The position numbers and the translations under genes were made by a program. Shown here in pieces: positions 11,182 through 20,839 of a DNA stretch of 64,000 nucleotides. The number at the start of each line of letters is the position of its first letter. Position 1 is the stretch's first letter. Under the pieces are notes generated by a model, which was not told the origin of the DNA, ran no database searches, and saw only the letters and a list, made by a program, of their open reading frames with translations. This stretch comes from Ceratotherium simum simum (taxonomy: Eukaryota > Chordata > Mammalia > Perissodactyla > Rhinocerotidae): the NCBI RefSeq assembly GCF_000283155.1, contig NW_004454163.1, positions 18,181,288 through 18,245,287 of the forward strand. Reading direction: 5' to 3'.

Positions 11182-11243
11182 AAGCAACGGCGCCTTCTTC
11201 TTAAATTTCAGGCGAGCAGTTTCTCTGCAAACCTGCTCATTTC
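11182..11243 (-). CDS. candidate internal coding exon near a CpG-island promoter
   Basis: On the minus strand this 62-nt interval is preceded by a near-ideal 3' splice site: a branch-point-like tgctaat, about 30 nt of pyrimidine-rich sequence (ctccgtccctttcttgtctt) and tgcag. It is followed by gtgagtat, a strong donor. One frame is open throughout, needing one base from the previous exon and ending at a codon boundary; it reads NEQVCRETARLKFKKKAPLL, a charged, helix-prone peptide. The other frame holding ATG stops inside the interval. The product is not recognised. The CpG island and X-box lie 70-400 bases upstream in the direction of transcription, so this would be an early exon, perhaps of a cilium-related gene, although that is inference from the X-box alone. 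It could instead be a non-coding RNA exon or a pseudoexon. Confidence 0.45.
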
Positions 11244-11333
11244 CTGCAAAGACAAGAAAGGGACGGAGAAGCATATTAGCATCTGCTCTGGGTATCCTTC
11301 AGCAGTTTCCTGGCCGACCTCGGGCGTCTGCAC

Positions 11334-11385
11334 CTTCTTTGCGTCCTCGCTCCCAGCACACTCTCCCCTCCCGGGAACACCGCAT
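11334..11385 (-). CDS. hypothetical first coding exon (weak)
   Basis: Inside the CpG island, a minus-strand ATG (11385-11383, with A at -3) opens 17 codons plus one base, ending in AAAGAAG before gtgcag. Splicing from there to 11243 would remove a 90-nt intron and keep the open frame of the exon candidate at 11182-11243. The donor is weaker than the acceptor, and an alternative donor (gtgagg, exon end at 11417) exists that would make the first exon non-coding or out of frame. This is a guess supported only by frame agreement. Confidence 0.15.
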
Positions 11386-11572
11386 GCTAGTTGGGTGGGC
11401 GCCCCTGGCTCCTCACAGGATCCCAGCCCTCGGGGCCCACGGGCTCGGCACACGCCGCCTCCCTCCCCCTCCCGGCGCCATGCCAGTCTCAGATTGACCA
11501 CTGCCTCCAATTCCCTGAAGGCGCTCGGCTTCTTCCCACTCCGGAGCGAGGCCTCCTCTTCTGTAGCATGGG

Positions 11573-11585
11573 GTTGCCTAGCAAC
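11573..11585. promoter_or_regulatory. RFX X-box (GTTGCCTAGCAAC)
   Basis: Two RFX half-sites, GTTGCC and AGCAAC, are separated by one base and fully match the RYYNYY-N(1-3)-RRNRAC X-box consensus. RFX-family factors bind such sites in promoters of cilium genes and in other genes. It lies at the upstream edge of the CpG island, just before the presumed start region of a minus-strand transcript, which is the usual location for a functional X-box. Confidence 0.75.
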
Positions 11586-11600
11586 CGCGCGCGCCGGCTC

Positions 11601-12470
11601 AGAAGGCCCTCCTAAATTGGACCTCACAGCACAGGGCATCTCCTTGTACAGCTGCCTGAATCTTAACAATCTGGTTCTGAATAATAACACAATGGTAATT
11701 GCATGCATGGGCCCCGAACTACATTTAAATAATGTTCAAGAGCTGACACAAACCAACAAAGGCCAGAAAATGCACTGCGGAGGTCGACTGTAAGGCCAGG
11801 CAGGACGTTTGGTGCGGGAGGGAGTTGAGACCAAAGACTTGAGTTAATGACAATGCCAACCTGAACTGTGAATTCTCCTGCCTTTCTGCCTGAGTGTGTC
11901 ACCACTTTAATGTGTTTTAAGTGAGTTTGGGATCTGCAGAGGCAATTAATGCCCAGAGGTAGTGATGCTTCAAGACAGGATGCCCTTTATCTTCTTTTTG
12001 TGGGGAGAAGGGGAGGGGGAGGAGACAGGACAAGGGGAGAGAACAGTGTACCAGTGCTTTCCCCTGGCTTTTACAATGGTAGCTAAATACATTTTAGGAG
12101 GTGGGAGAAAGAACTGACCAAGCCAGAGCACAAAGCACTTGCTACCTCAGCGATGGACAAATTCAACATGACTGATGTGTTTCAGGATAAGAAGTGAAGG
12201 CAAAGAAGCCTTGGCACTGGCTAACGTGCAGACTGAAGCGGCTTAACGTGGCGTGGGGAAAGGCCGTGCGCGGCAGAGTCCAGCCTTCAATCTGTGTCCC
12301 TGGCAGAGGGTAATGAAGAGCTCTGCTCAAGGCAGAAGAGTCTTAACACGTGGGAAACGGTGAGCGGGCAGTCCACTCCTGGTGGAGTGACAGCAGTGAG
12401 CTGACCAGCCGATCAGCCCCGATAATTTGAAAGCCCAAAGCACTTTTTTTAAAAGTTCAAAATCCTCCGG
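11601..12470. other. unique sequence upstream of the CpG island
   Basis: No repeat is recognised. The stretch 11640-11790 is repeat-free with balanced composition and includes the palindromic tgcatgca at 11701-11708. A purine-rich run lies near 12000-12045. No exon is supported. Confidence 0.35.
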
Positions 12471-12474
12471 CAAG

Positions 12475-12985
12475 GGACTTAGATATTTGCACACCCATGT
12501 TCATAACAGCATTATTCATAATAGGCAAGAGATGCAAGCAACCTAAGTATCCATGGATGGATGACTGAATAAACAAAATGTGGTATATATATACAGTGGA
12601 ATATTATTCAACCTTAAAAAGGAAGGAAATTCTGACCCATGATACAACATGGATGAACCTTGAGGACATTACACTAAGTGAAATAAGCCAGTCACAAAAA
12701 GACAAATACCGTATAATTCCATTTACATAGGTATCTAGAGTAGTCAAATTCATAGAGACAGAAAGCAGAAGGGTGGTTACCAGGGGCTGGGGGGAGGGGG
12801 GAATGGGGAGTTAGTGTTTAATGGGCACAGAGTTTCAGTTTGGGAAGATGAAAAAGTTCTAGAGATGGATGGTAGCAATGATTATGCAACAATGTGAATA
12901 TACTTAATGCCACTAACTTTACACTTAAGAATGGTCAACGTGGTAAATTTTATGTTATGCATATTTTACCACAATTAAAAAAAAT
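12475..12985 (+). repeat. L1 3' end (L1MA/L1MB type)
   Basis: The sequence follows late ORF2 and the 3' UTR: cacacccatgttcataacag, ggatgactgaataaacaaaat, gtggaatattattcaacct, acaacatggatgaaccttga, agggtggttaccaggggctg, ending in ttaccacaattaaaaaaaat. It is a 5'-truncated dead copy of Mesozoic or early Cenozoic age. Confidence 0.93.
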
Positions 12986-13345
12986 CCCCCTGCAATAGTA
13001 GCACAGCACACACAGCATTTCTCTACAAGACTTTTGTCCATTTTCATCTTGGAAGTCAAAGCAGCCTGTGTCATTCACAAGCTCAGACAGGGAGACTGTC
13101 CCCAGGACTCAAGGACAAACTGAACGGTGTGACTCTGGGCCCGGGAAACCCATGGCTTGTAAGCACGGTGTTCGTGCAGCGTAGTCTCAGGCGGAGGGGT
13201 CTGAGCATTGAGAAACAGGATTCCCTTGTGTCCAGCTCCTGAAGTCCAAACAGCATCACCCTCCAGACTGTGGGGTCCTTCCACCCAACCAGGCTGACCC
13301 ACCATGTCCCCTGCCTGCTTCCTCCCCCACGCACGTGGGCTCCGA
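12986..13345. other. unique sequence
   Basis: Mixed composition with overlapping short frames on the minus strand and no recognisable gene or repeat. Confidence 0.4.
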
Positions 13346-13349
13346 TGAC

Positions 13350-13692
13350 ACTCTCATTCTTTCCTTTTACTCACCATGTGTGCTCCCTCCTAGAAAGCCC
13401 TTTCCTGTGCCCTCCGCCTGACCTAATCCTACTCTTTCTAGTGGACCTACATCAAGTTCCACCTCCTCCAGCAAGCCTTCCAGACACCTCCCACTTCTGC
13501 TTCCTCTGAATGTCAAAGCCCACAATCAAGTACTTGCCTAGGTACTATGTTAACGTTCATACTGCAAGTTTTGCCTCTCCCAATTAATCCCTGGCAGGAC
13601 CCCTGAACGGGGACTGCCGCTAACATTTTTTGTCTGCCATAGGTCCTGGCTCAGGGCTGAGCACATCGTGGGCTGCTCCCTCAAGGCTCTTG
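13350..13692 (+). repeat. L2 LINE 3' region
   Basis: Plus-strand L2-like order: cctagaaagccctttcctgt, atcaagttccacctcctcc, agcaagccttccagacacct, then a degraded end with ggctcagggctgagcacatc near 13650. Confidence 0.7.
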
Positions 13693-13752
13693 GAGGGATG
13701 ATGGGCCTTGCCTCCTTTCTCAGGGACTCTGACCCCAACTCCCTTGCCCCAG

Positions 13753-13806
13753 GGTATAAAGCACATCTGCTGGCTATGGAGCCTTAGAGCTAAATATTCC
13801 AGGCAG
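13753..13806 (+). CDS. candidate coding exon (weak)
   Basis: A 54-nt interval lies between a strong acceptor (ctgaccccaactcccttgccccag) and a very strong donor (CAG then gtgagcgg). Exactly one frame is open; it begins and ends on codon boundaries (GIKHICWLWS at the start) and therefore joins in frame to the stronger exon candidate at 14441, leaving a 634-nt intron. The peptide is not recognised, and an open frame of 18 codons is weak evidence on its own. Confidence 0.22.
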
Positions 13807-14050
13807 GTGAGCGGTCCCCTCCAGCCATTCAGAGGTGTAACTCAATGTGTGCAATAAACAATTGAGCATTTACAGATTTTATTAATTTGGAAAGGTCATT
13901 AGAGCTAACAGCTTCTCCGAGTGAGAGCAAATAAATAGCACGGATAATTTTTTTCAGTGTCTGGATTTTTTTCTTGAAATGTGCTATAAGCCCCCCAAAA
14001 TAGTGTTACAAGTAAAAAAGGGGGGAAAGAATAACCCAGGCTTATGAGAA
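13807..14050. other. AT-rich unique block
   Basis: Repeat-free sequence containing aataaacaattgagc, ttttattaatttgg and other homeodomain-like AT motifs. It would be intronic if the flanking exon calls hold, and is a candidate conserved element. Confidence 0.3.
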
Positions 14051-14054
14051 GCAG

Positions 14055-14165
14055 GAGCCTGACAGGAGCTCTGGACGAGGCTCTTTCCCTCTCTGAGCCT
14101 TCACCTCATCTGCAAAATGAGAGCACGATCGCTCAGGTCTCTTCCAACTTAACAAAAATGAAATT
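14055..14165 (+). repeat. MIR-type SINE fragment
   Basis: Contains ctctctgagccttcacctca, tctgcaaaatgagagca and gtctcttccaactt, the core and 3' part of a MIR-class element. Confidence 0.6.
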
Positions 14166-14440
14166 ATGATTCAACGTGAGAATGCGAAGTTAGCAACTTT
14201 CGGAGCCAACAGTTACTCCTCTACCCCCACCCATCCTAGCAGGTGTTGGGCACCACTTCACTTCTGGGGAGAAAAGGTGCAAGTTCGTGACCCCTCAGCC
14301 AGGAAAAGTTCCTTAATGATTTCAGGTGCCTTCCCAGACCCTGACCTGGGGGCTCTCAAACCCTACCATCTGGCTGCCTCACTCTCTTTAGATCATTAAG
14401 GAACACTCCAGACTAATGACTTGTTTTCTCGAATCTCCAG
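14166..14440. other. unique sequence, presumed intron
   Basis: No repeat is evident. The last 30 bases form a good 3' splice region: gactaatgac as a branch-point-like motif, then ttgttttctcgaatctccag. Confidence 0.4.
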
Positions 14441-14569
14441 GAATGGCTGGAAATGGGCCAAAGGGCATCATCCAGGCTCTGTCACCCCAGCCCTTGGCTC
14501 CATGACCAGCTGGCGCTGTCTGTCAAGGACCAGGCCTCCGTGGGGCAGATGCTCATGGTCCTCGCCGAG
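14441..14569 (+). CDS. probable internal coding exon, gene unidentified
   Basis: This 129-nt interval has the best exon profile in the window. A branch-point-like ctaatgac and a pyrimidine-rich acceptor (ttgttttctcgaatctccag) precede it, and an almost ideal donor (GCCGAG then gtgaga) follows. One frame is open for exactly 43 codons, phase 0 at both ends. The peptide begins EWLEMGQRASSRLCHPSP and ends DQASVGQMLMVLAE, with an amphipathic, helix-like C-terminal half. I cannot name the protein, and no domain is evident at this length. The antisense strand is also partly open, so a chance frame is not excluded. A weaker in-phase exon candidate lies 634 bases upstream. Confidence 0.5.
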
Positions 14570-14940
14570 GTGAGAAGGAAGCAGAGTTCAAGGAGCAAGG
14601 GGCTCTGACTCCGGCCTGTTGTCGTGGGGAGAAACACGTGGCCCTTGACCAGACTGTGCAGTCCAACATTCCTCCCTTTCTCTATCTTTGTCCCCTTTTC
14701 TCTCTGCCCCAAGTGTAGACAGACACTGGGAAGGTAGGAGGCCCACAACTGTCTGCAAATGTGCGGCCACACACACCCATGCCCTCACCTCTGGATTGCT
14801 CGTGGCTTCCAGTAGCAATAAGAAGATTAAGTGTGAATCAGAACTGTATGAATAACAACATTAAAACTAATATTAGCACTAATATTAATTAATATTAGCT
14901 AACATTTGTGTAAAGCTTTATGATTAAAAATGTATTTTCC
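14570..14940. other. presumed intron sequence
   Basis: No repeat is clear up to about 14840. The AT-rich end (14860-14935, attagctaacatttgtgtaaa) resembles a minus-strand MIR 3' end. The last nine bases (gtattttcc) are the left target duplication of the ERE that follows. Confidence 0.4.
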
Positions 14941-15144
14941 AGCGCCGGCCCAGTGACGTAGTGGTTAAGTTCGTACTCTGCTTCGGCAGCCTGGGGTTCG
15001 CAGGTTCAGATCCTGGGTGCGGACCTACATGCCGCTCATCAAGCCATGCTGTGGCGGCATCTCACATGCAGAATAGAGGAAGATTGGCACAGATGTTAGC
15101 TCAGGGCCAATCTTCCTCAAGCAAAAAAAAAGAAAAAGAAAAAA
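14941..15144 (+). mobile_element. ERE SINE (equine tRNA-derived SINE)
   Basis: A plus-strand ERE: gccggcccagtgacgtagtg at the tRNA-like head, ggttcgcaggttcagatcct around box B, then atcaagccatgctgtggcgg, gaggaagattggcacagatg, ttagctcagggccaatcttc and an A-rich tail. The 9-bp flanks gtattttcc (14932-14940 and 15145-15153) are target-site duplications. RNA polymerase III type boxes are inherited from the tRNA ancestor; mobilisation depends on L1 proteins. Confidence 0.95.
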
Positions 15145-15174
15145 GTATTTTCCCAGAAAAGTCAGTCAGGTGGG

Positions 15175-15298
15175 ATAGATTCAACCCATTTATTGAGCAT
15201 CTGCTGTATCCAATGGTCTTGGCTACCTGCTGGGCATGGAGACATGGAAAGGTGTGTTTCCTGCCTGCAAACTCCCTCCAGGAAGGTTATAGTCAGGG
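15175..15298 (-). repeat. L2 LINE 3' end
   Basis: Reads as the reverse complement of the L2 terminus: catttattgagcatctgctg, then gctacctgctgggcatggag, cctgcctgcaaactccctcc and tatagtcagggaga. Confidence 0.7.
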
Positions 15299-15299
15299 A

Positions 15300-15398
15300 G
15301 ATGGAGGCACAGAGAAGCTGAGTGGCTTTCTCAGAGTCATCCAACTAGCGAGTGCTAGCAGTGCTCAAACCAGGTCCTCAGGCTCAGAGCCCTTTTCC
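15300..15398 (-). repeat. MIR SINE fragment
   Basis: Contains gatggaggcacagagaagct, ccaactagcgagtgctagca and ctcaaaccaggtcctcaggc, the reverse complement of the MIR core and 5' half. Confidence 0.7.
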
Positions 15399-15855
15399 AA
15401 CTGTTCCTGCATGGCTTTTGAATTTAGTACAAAATTTACCTGGCCCAACATCATCCAGAAGGGACCCGCCAAAAGATGGCATGGTTTGCGGACAGTGGGA
15501 GTTTATGCCCAGAATGAAACAATGCCTGTGGGTATCAGGCCATGTTGGTCCCTGGACACCCCAGGGGGGCAGGCCCTGGGCTGGCACAGGTCAGAGCCTT
15601 CTGCAGACACGGCTTTAGCCCCTCACGGCCTTTCTGCTCATCGATAAAGATCCTTCCTCTCATCAGCAGCCTTTGTAGAGATGCTGCCTTGATCCAAATT
15701 CATGAGTTTTTTTTTTTTTTTTTTTTTAATCTGCACTAACCTGTCTCTTCTAGGAACTGCCACAGCACTTACAGTCAGCATGTGACACAAAATTGGTGTT
15801 GCTCTTCTCAGGGTCTCCACTGGCTTTTTGAAAAATAAAATGTCCATTCTTGGAG
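15399..15855. other. unique sequence with a T21 run
   Basis: No gene. A run of about 21 T (15707-15727) has no SINE or L1 body next to it and no visible polyadenylation signal on the minus strand, so I treat it as a simple mononucleotide tract. Confidence 0.5.
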
Positions 15856-15859
15856 GGGC

Positions 15860-15992
15860 CCTATGAATCCCTCGCTTTACAGCCCAGGGCACACAAGCCC
15901 AAACAGGCAAAGAACTTGCCCCAAGTCACATCAAAGACAAGACCAGAACCAGAACCCAGGTCCCCATACTGCCAGCCTGGGGCCTGCACACA
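15860..15992 (-). repeat. MIR SINE
   Basis: Minus-strand MIR: tttacagcccagggcacaca, aacttgccccaagtcacatc, ccagaacccaggtcccca. Confidence 0.75.
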
Positions 15993-16189
15993 CCCACCCT
16001 ACAGGGGTGGGAGGGTAGGTTCAGACTGTGTCCTGCTCACTTTGAGCCCCACAGCAGCCCCTCAGCAAGGATGCGTGCCTGGGATGGGGTTCCCTGAGGC
16101 TGGATGGTGGCCAGCACAGACCAATGCCACCACAACCACCCAGCGAGGTCACCGTCTCTGCTACAGGGCCCTGCAGCTCCCAGGAGGCT

Positions 16190-16402
16190 AGTACAACGGT
16201 GGTTTAGAGCCAGACTGGTCCTGCCATTGACTAGCTGTTTGACCTTGGGCAAATGACTTACCCTGTCTGTGCTTCAGATTTTCACCAGCAAAATGGGCAG
16301 GATAATGGCCCCTATCTCCCACCTCACAGGGTTGAAGCCAGGATTCAATGAGAAAATGGAGGAAACACTTGGCACAGGGCCTGGCACCTGTGTGTTCTCA
16401 GG
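16190..16402 (+). repeat. MIR SINE
   Basis: Plus-strand MIR with ctgccattgactagctgttt, gaccttgggcaaatgactta, agcaaaatgggcaggataat, cctcacagggttgaagccag and cttggcacagggcctggcac. Confidence 0.9.
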
Positions 16403-16424
16403 TGAGGTCAGCGAGACCAGCTTT

Positions 16425-16532
16425 TCCCTGGGAGGTCAGCTCCATGAGGGGGATGCTGACCACTGTGCTCACTGCTAAGTCCCCAGTGCTTAGCACATGA
16501 CCGGCACATAAATGAGAGTTGACCACACTCCT
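16425..16532 (+). repeat. L2 LINE 3' end
   Basis: Contains gtcagctccatgagggggat, ctaagtccccagtgcttagc and a final cggcacataaatgagagtt, matching the L2 3' terminus. Confidence 0.75.
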
Positions 16533-16734
16533 GTGGAAAGTACTGCCGGGTCTAGGGGCAGCCCAGCACCCTGGTAAGAAGAGGCCTGGTGTGATGAGCT
16601 GTCATTGCGGGCAGGGGACGCGGGATAGTCAGCCAAGCGTCTGTGGGGACAGGGAGGCAGTGGCTGCTCTTCCCAGGATCCTTCAGAGGCTGTGTTGGGT
16701 GGGTCGCAGTTAGCTTTTACTCTGATATTAAAAT
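16533..16734. other. short unique interval
   Basis: No repeat or gene is recognised; it separates an L2 end from an L1 fragment. Confidence 0.4.
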
Positions 16735-17485
16735 CAACCACCCTGGGAATGCAAAATGGCACAGCCACTTTGGAAGATGGTTTGGCAGTTCCTTACAAAG
16801 CTAAACAGACTCTCACCATAGCTTTTAGCAAGCACACTCCTAGGCATTTACCCAAAGGAGTTGAAAACTTACTTCCACACAAAAACCTACACACGATGTT
16901 TATAGCTGCTTATCCATCATTGCCAAAACTTGGAAGCAACCAAAATATCCTTCAGTAGGTGAATGGATAAATGAACTGTGGTACATCCAGACAATGGAAT
17001 ATTACTCAGCACTAAAAAGAAATGAGTTATCAAGTCATGAAAAGACATGGAGAAGTCTTAAATATATATTACTAGTGAAAGAAGCCAATCTGAAAGGCTA
17101 CATAAATGACATTCTGGAAAAGGCAAAGGGGGAAAGAGGGGAGGGACAAACAGGTGGATCACAGAGGATTTTTAGGGCTGTGAAACTCCTCTGTATGACA
17201 CTGTAATGGTGGATACATGTCACATGCATTTGTCAAAATGCCTAAAACTGTACAACACAAAGAGTGAACTCTAATGTAAACTACAGACTTTAGTTCATCA
17301 TGATGTAGCGATACTAGTTCCTCAATTGTAACACACATACCACATTAATGTGAGATGTTGCCTTATGGAGGAAACTTGGTGGGGAGGAAGGAAGGGAGTA
17401 TATGGGAGTTCTCTGTACTTTCTGCTCAGTTTTTCTGTAAACCTAAAACTGCTCTAAAAAAATAGAGTCTATTAATTAAAAATAA
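16735..17485 (+). repeat. L1 3' end (ORF2 C-terminus and 3' UTR)
   Basis: Late ORF2 text is clear (gcaaaatggcacagccactt, ggcatttacccaaaggagtt) and the frame at 16994 reads EYYSALKRNE, a hallmark of the L1 ORF2 C-terminus. The 3' UTR ends gggagttctctgtactttct, aaacctaaaactgctctaaa and an A-rich tail. It is 5'-truncated and the same subfamily as the copy at 37480-39165. Confidence 0.95.
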
Positions 17486-20370
17486 AATCAATCACCCCAA
17501 AACACAACACTCAGGGCCAGTCAGTACACTGAGCCCCCACTGGGTGTCCAGGCGCCACACTGGGGACTTGGAGGAGGGGAGGGAGACCAGCATGATCCTT
17601 CCAACTTGAGGTACAACCATACCTGGCCAAAATGTTAGAGACAGTGAGGGAAAGCCAAGTGGGGGGGGGGGGTGCAGCAGGACCCGCAGCTGGTGACACA
17701 AGCAGAGCCATGCACCCCAGCAACCAGGACACCTCTGGCTACTGGGCAGTGACTCAGCCTTAATTTATCCTTCCCGAGCATGTGCCTGTGCCAGGCTCAC
17801 CTCCCTGCCTTCCGGGGGTGGGGGGGTGTCTAAAAGAGACTCAGCCCCCAAGCCACAAACCAGATCCCACCCAGCCTTTTCCTGTTCCCTCCACCCCCAA
17901 ATCCAGATATAGTGGGTGCTCACTAAACATGCATTGAATTAAATAGTGATTATCTGTATGCCTCTTGCTCTCCCCATTAAAGGAAAGAATCTGATTGTAA
18001 GCTTCCCTAACACTTCAGTAAAGTATTTGCTGAGCAGAATGAACAGCAGAATTCAGACAGAAGCAACATGCCATGGGGGAGACCTTGCATTGGTCATGGG
18101 GCCTGGACACCAGTCTTGAGAGCATATCCAGAGGGGCCTCCCCCAGGTGCACCCAGCACACGCTGCTCTGCTTGGCCGTGAGCCCCCACCCAGCAGAATG
18201 GACGGGTCCCTGCTCTGCCTGGGAAGAGCTGAGAGGCTGGTGTCCACTGAACCGGGGTGGCAGGTATGTGAAGTCTTTGCTGTCAAGCAGCCTGTGGGAG
18301 CAGCAAGGAGGCCAAGCAGAACGAAGGCCCATGGCCCAGGCGGCCGACATGGGGACCCCTCAGGGAAACGCAGGAAGTGTTTTGGAGAGCCCATCCCACC
18401 TAGCCCAGCAGGGCACCAGCCAGTTCGGTCTGGTCTGATTCTGAGACAGAGAGAGGAGGGGAGTGTGTGTTTGTGTGTCGCTGGGGAAGAGCGTCTTCTA
18501 AGGCAACCAAATCCTCCTTCAGTCATTGCTTGGGGGGTGATGGCCCCTTAGAAGTCTCAATTTCTGTGACCTTGGCCTAGAATCTTAAAATAGCCCTGAG
18601 AAGGAAGGAGGGCTGAGCTGGGAGCCAAAGCCAACAGTGGGGCCGGGGCCTGGGCCAGGGGAGTGGGGAGGAGAGAAGAGCCTGTCCAAGGAACAAAGGC
18701 CTAATCTCCCTGGTCAGGCTGCCCAGCCCAGGCCTGGCTACTCAGTCACGCACATTTTATTTTTTCTGGCCTCAGGGAAGTGTTCCTGGGACTGGGCAAA
18801 TCTGAGCACAGGCTGCCAGAGGGATTGGCCTGGAGCAGCTGAGAGGGAGGGCAGTGGCTGCCCAGACTCTCCCCCCTGGCCCCCCGTAGCCCCCTGCCCG
18901 GACCACGGGGGCATAGGAAGGGGGAGAGGGCCCACTGAGCGGGTCCTTCCCGCTGCTCTCTGGCTGGTGAAGCAGGGATGGTTAACTCTCAGTCAGAACA
19001 TGGGTGGGCGCAGGGGAGTGACAAAGAATATTCAATGTTATAATACTGAATAACAGTGCACATTTGGAAAAAGAAAAAGGTTTCTTTCTATAACACAAGG
19101 AGAAAAATGAAGGCTAAGTCTTCATGTCTGCTGGGCGCATGGAGAGGGTATCTCAGGCAGCGGAACACCTCCCCTGCAGAGAAGAGGTGAGGTGGGGGCG
19201 TCTTCTGGGTTTAACAAGATGGTTGTCGGGGGCTGATTTCATTGGCTGGTGGTGTTTGGGGAGGTGCACGTGTGGAATCTGCCTGGGTGGTACCCGCAGC
19301 CCTGCCTGCCTGGTTCTGCTGCCAAGCGTGGCTAGGATTTAGAGCTGGCAGTGGTGGGAGGGGAAACCCGAGGGCAGTGGGAGCCAGGCTTGTCAGTTCT
19401 CATAGGGACTGATATCAGGCAGGGAAATGGCAGTATTGGGACCTTCAGACAGCAAAACGGGGAGGCAGGCCTGCTGTGTCCTCAGTGATCACAGGCTTCC
19501 CCCTGGCGCCTTCTCCTGCCTTTGTGGGTCTTGTCCCTTGTCCTATTTCCTCGTGCCCTCACACTCCTCCCTCTATCTACACCTACTTTCCAGAAAGTTC
19601 TATCTCCACCTGGTGTCCAGTGTGACAGGAATACTTAATGCCAGCCTTTCTTTTGCTCAGAGAAATGGCATTTCCAGCCCCCTCTCGTGTGGAACAAAAA
19701 GTTGATCCTCTGGGAAAGGGATTCATTTTACTTTTTATTTTTGAGCTCCACACTGCATCATAGTGATGACTAATTCGCAAGTGAAATGCCACACAGCAGG
19801 CAGTGTAGATGGTGTAATCGACGTTTGGAAAGGGGACAGGTGACCCCTACAGCAGAAGGGGAGCCCCTGGGTGAAGGATGCCTTTGAAGTTGTCCCCTCC
19901 AGCTCCTGCCCCTTCTCTTCCCGGGACTGGATCACTTCTACCCAACATGGAACCTTGCTAGGGAGGCCGTACATTTTACTGTCCAAACAGGGACAATTTT
20001 GAGGGTGAAAGGGGACATGATTAATAGTTACCTGGGGATGGCAGGCATAGAGCGGCTGTCTCAAGCCCACCAATATGTGTCACTCCAACAGTGTCACCCA
20101 ACCTTTGGGCCTTGGGAAAACCCAGTCAGAGCTCTCCTCTGGAACTTCCACGGCATGACTTAGGAAAGAGACATCTGCCTCAACCACCCAGCTTCCCCTC
20201 TCAGGAGGAGGCATCAGCAATGATCCCGGGAGAGGCCACCAGGCATATCAGGGCCTGGAGGAAACACTACCCCCCACTCAGATCTCACCTCCTGCAAGAA
20301 GTCTGCCGGGGTAGCCCATATCCCTCGGCATTTTGTGTATCATGCACGAGTTCCTCATGCACGTAGCCAT
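17486..20370. other. nearly 3 kb of mostly unique, GC-rich sequence
   Basis: Contains a G10 run near 17662-17671 and an L2-like tail at about 17900-17955 (gtgggtgctcactaaacatg), but no clear gene. Several open frames of 100-160 codons between 18015 and 19053 overlap on both strands, as expected where GC content is high. One interval (18147-18263) is bounded by cccccag and gtatgtga and is open in two frames, so it is uninformative. Confidence 0.4.
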
Positions 20371-20374
20371 CTCC

Positions 20375-20505
20375 CTCACCAGCTCATCAGCTCTGGAGGG
20401 CAGGTACTATCATGTGTCATTCATCTCTGGACCCTCCTATCGCTATTCTTCTTCCCCCACCCCCACCCAGTACCGTGCTTACAGGAAGTTTCTGATTTAA
20501 AGTTT
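20375..20505 (+). repeat. L2 LINE 3' end
   Basis: Contains tcatcagctctggagggcag, gtactatcatgtgtcattca, tctctggaccctcctatcg and agtaccgtgcttacaggaag, a degraded L2 terminus. Confidence 0.6.
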
Positions 20506-20838
20506 TTGGAAAGAACTGAGTTGACCTGAACCCCTACAATTTCCCCTTTAGTACTAGGGACCCAGGGACAGGACTCAGTGTCCTGTAACCCTTTGGGTTC
20601 ATTGGTCCTCCCACATCGGCTTATAAGTCACCTTCAAGGCAAATACTTCTGAATTTCTATGTCCATTGCAAGGGCATTAATGGTGGAATTTGTGCAGTAA
20701 TGAGGGGTGGTGATTGTTGGGTGGGTGTGGTGGAATAAAATCCAGAAAGGAGCTCAAGAAGAACTCCATTTTCATAGCTGGGGGAGACATGGTTTGGCCA
20801 GTGAACCTGGGTGAGAACCTCCACTCACCACCTAAAAT
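20506..20838. other. unique sequence
   Basis: I see no repeat or gene here. Confidence 0.4.
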
Positions 20839-20839
20839 C

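Larger units (their letters stand above)
11310..11600 (-). promoter_or_regulatory. short CpG island, probable promoter
   Basis: About 290 bases are GC-rich and carry roughly two dozen CpG dinucleotides by my count, against very few in the surrounding sequence. No TATA box is evident, as usual for CpG-island promoters. It contains an RFX X-box at 11573-11585 and lies directly upstream, on the minus strand, of an exon candidate at 11182-11243. Transcription toward lower coordinates is therefore the simplest reading. A bidirectional promoter serving the plus-strand exon candidates at 13753 and 14441 is also possible. Confidence 0.6.

Noticed and set aside
14961..15647. 228-codon plus-strand open frame
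   Set aside because: It begins inside the ERE SINE and runs through L2 and MIR relics, so it is a chimera of repeat sequence.
15707..15727. T21 run as the tail of a minus-strand processed pseudogene
   Set aside because: No polyadenylation signal or recognisable transcript body follows on the expected side.
18147..18263. 117-nt plus-strand interval ending in GGCAG then gtatgtga
   Set aside because: Two frames are open, composition is GC-rich and the acceptor is mediocre; coding evidence is absent.
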